DNA of 64,000 nucleotides from Bifidobacterium sp. ESL0690 (GTDB lineage: Bacteria; Actinomycetota; Actinomycetes; Actinomycetales; Bifidobacteriaceae), in the NCBI RefSeq assembly GCF_029392315.1, contig NZ_CP113939.1:2046001-2110000 (forward strand). The letters run 5' to 3'. Below the pieces are notes generated by a model. The model searched no databases. It saw nothing but the letters and a program-made list of their open reading frames with translations, and was not told where the DNA came from. The position numbers were made by a program, and so were the translations under genes. Shown one piece after another: positions 62,910 through 64,000 of the stretch (its first letter is position 1; each line of letters starts with the position of its first letter).

Positions 62910-63398
62910 ATGAGCATCACGTTCCGCGCGAATCCTGATTTGCCTAAAGGCAGCGTGAATGTCATTGTCGAAGCGAGCGAAGCAACCGAGGAAACCGTTA
63001 AGCTGATGCAGTCGATCAAGACGTTGCAACGGCGCAACATGACCACCATCGCCATTGAAACCGACGGCAGCTACGAAATCATACCGACCGCCGCCATCGT
63101 CGCCGTGGAGGTCGACGGCGAGATGCTGAACATCCAGATTCTTGTCAACCAAGACAACACCACCCGAAAAGGCCAACTGATCACCACTCTGACTACCCAC
63201 GACACGCTCGTCCATTTCATGACGCGGCTGCCTTCCGAATTCGTTCGTATATCGCGCCAGGTGCTGATCAACATACGCCACCTGCGCTCCCTGAAACTCA
63301 GCTATTCCGGCAATATGAGCGCAAGCCTCGACGGCGGCAAGGAAGAAATCGTCGGCCGACGCTATGTGCCGGGTCTTCGTGAAGTGATTGGAGCCTAA
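62910..63398 (+). CDS. LytTR-family DNA-binding regulator 2
   Basis: This 162-residue protein is the same length as regulator 1 and similar throughout (MSITFRANPDLPKGSVNVIV; FVRISRQVLINIRHLRSLKLSYSGN), so the two cassettes arose by duplication. It has no receiver domain. The ATG at 62910 has AGGTGG five bases upstream and matches the start of regulator 1; a GTG three codons earlier is less likely. Confidence 0.9.
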   Translation: MSITFRANPDLPKGSVNVIVEASEATEETVKLMQSIKTLQRRNMTTIAIETDGSYEIIPTAAIVAVEVDGEMLNIQILVNQDNTTRKGQLITTLTTHDTLVHFMTRLPSEFVRISRQVLINIRHLRSLKLSYSGNMSASLDGGKEEIVGRRYVPGLREVIGA

Positions 63399-63400
63399 CG

Positions 63401-63976
63401 ATGAAAAAATTGCACAGCCCAGCCGGTAGCATCAGCACTTTGCTGCGGCCTTCGCACAATGAGTCCAAGTTCGCCATGATTTTGAACTACGCCATCAAGG
63501 GGCCGATGATCGGCGCGCTGACGGTGGTCGTCATCGAACTGTTCCTGCCCGGATGGATGCCCATCGGTCGAATGAGCATGGGCACGATGCTTATCATCGA
63601 CGTCTTCTTGGGAGAGCTGACGTTGGCGCTGTTCTGGAGCGACCTGTCTTGGTCCATCATCATTCCGCTGCAAGGGTTCTCCACTCTGGCGCTTTCGGTG
63701 CTGTGGGTCTATATCAACGGCGGAAAGTCTCATCTGTTCAGCGACGAAATGCTTGTTTTTGTCGTCCTGTTTGTCGTGCTTTATATCTGCGCCTGGCTGG
63801 TAATCTTGCTTTACTCGCGGGCGATCACCGAAGGAATGAACGAACATCTGAATGCACGTCTCTCTGCTTTCAAGGCCAAAACCTACAAAGACAGTGCGAG
63901 CGATGCTGCCGAAGGCGTCGAAAGCAGTGAAAGTCTTGGTGAGGCTGGTACTGAAAACCAGATGAACTCAATATAA
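63401..63976 (+). CDS. DUF3021-like four-helix membrane protein 2
   Basis: This 191-residue paralogue of the first DUF3021-like protein has a shorter N-terminus, four helices (NYAIKGPMIGALTVVVIELF, MGTMLIIDVFLGELTLALFW, IIPLQGFSTLALSVLWVYI, LVFVVLFVVLYICAWLVILL) and a hydrophilic C-terminal tail of about 45 residues. It starts two bases after the LytTR 2 stop, with GGAG as RBS. Likely membrane partner of regulator 2. Confidence 0.82.
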   Translation: MKKLHSPAGSISTLLRPSHNESKFAMILNYAIKGPMIGALTVVVIELFLPGWMPIGRMSMGTMLIIDVFLGELTLALFWSDLSWSIIIPLQGFSTLALSVLWVYINGGKSHLFSDEMLVFVVLFVVLYICAWLVILLYSRAITEGMNEHLNARLSAFKAKTYKDSASDAAEGVESSESLGEAGTENQMNSI

Positions 63977-64000
63977 ATAATCTGCTCTTTGACCCCTCTG

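Overview
The window is chromosomal DNA from an actinobacterium, most probably a Bifidobacterium or close relative (inference). The reasons are the moderately high GC content, an aspartokinase split into separate catalytic and ACT genes, a compact actinobacterial Tad (Flp pilus) locus, an AdnAB-type helicase-nuclease pair, an rpsO-pnp pair, an orphan UDP-galactopyranose mutase gene and inositol-phosphate synthase. The species cannot be named from sequence alone.

Layout. 1-2313: 5' part of a secreted internalin-like leucine-rich-repeat protein on the minus strand. A run of ten G in its signal-peptide region leaves it out of frame, so it looks like a phase-variable surface protein caught in the OFF state. 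3472-5615: a hipBA toxin-antitoxin pair and a lone excisionase-type antitoxin. 5819-8165: an MFS transporter and a GNAT acetyltransferase. 8408-17837: two very long UvrD-like helicase-nucleases (AdnA- and AdnB-like). 17947-18028: the SRP RNA. 18314-20330: glf and an AT-richer Abi/HEPN gene. 20421-31063: housekeeping and amino-acid genes (ino1, class A PBP, leuA, a DUF5701-like gene, asd, split aspartokinase, recR). 31067-34066: dnaX. 34297-40285: a Tad pilus locus in two transcription units. 40614-44828: pnp, rpsO and a membrane protein. 44984-45054: tRNA-Gly(TCC). 45241-48461: a GH3 beta-glucosidase and AcpS.

48717-63976 is the most distinctive region. Three very large secreted proteins, all on the minus strand, share one signal peptide type, arrays of DUF285/BspA-type repeats ('W-D-T-S-x-V-T-D-M-S-x-M-F'), InlB-type B repeats, and a C-terminal module. 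That module has two conserved cysteines, an 'F-N-W-W-W' transmembrane helix and a short charged cytoplasmic tail, and there is no LPXTG motif. They are followed by two paralogous LytTR regulator + DUF3021-like membrane protein cassettes. Between the cassettes lies a 196-residue mini-protein with the same signal peptide / Cys-pair / FNW-TM / tail plan but no repeats.

The promoters of the big genes share a box 60-63 nt before each start. Two of them share a CGTTWAACG palindrome at about 98 nt, and two (plus, more weakly, the mini-protein gene) carry direct repeats spaced 21-22 bp about 150 nt upstream. Such spacing is characteristic of LytTR-family binding sites. I propose that the cluster is a self-contained, membrane-signalled surface-adhesin regulon; this is inference and testable.
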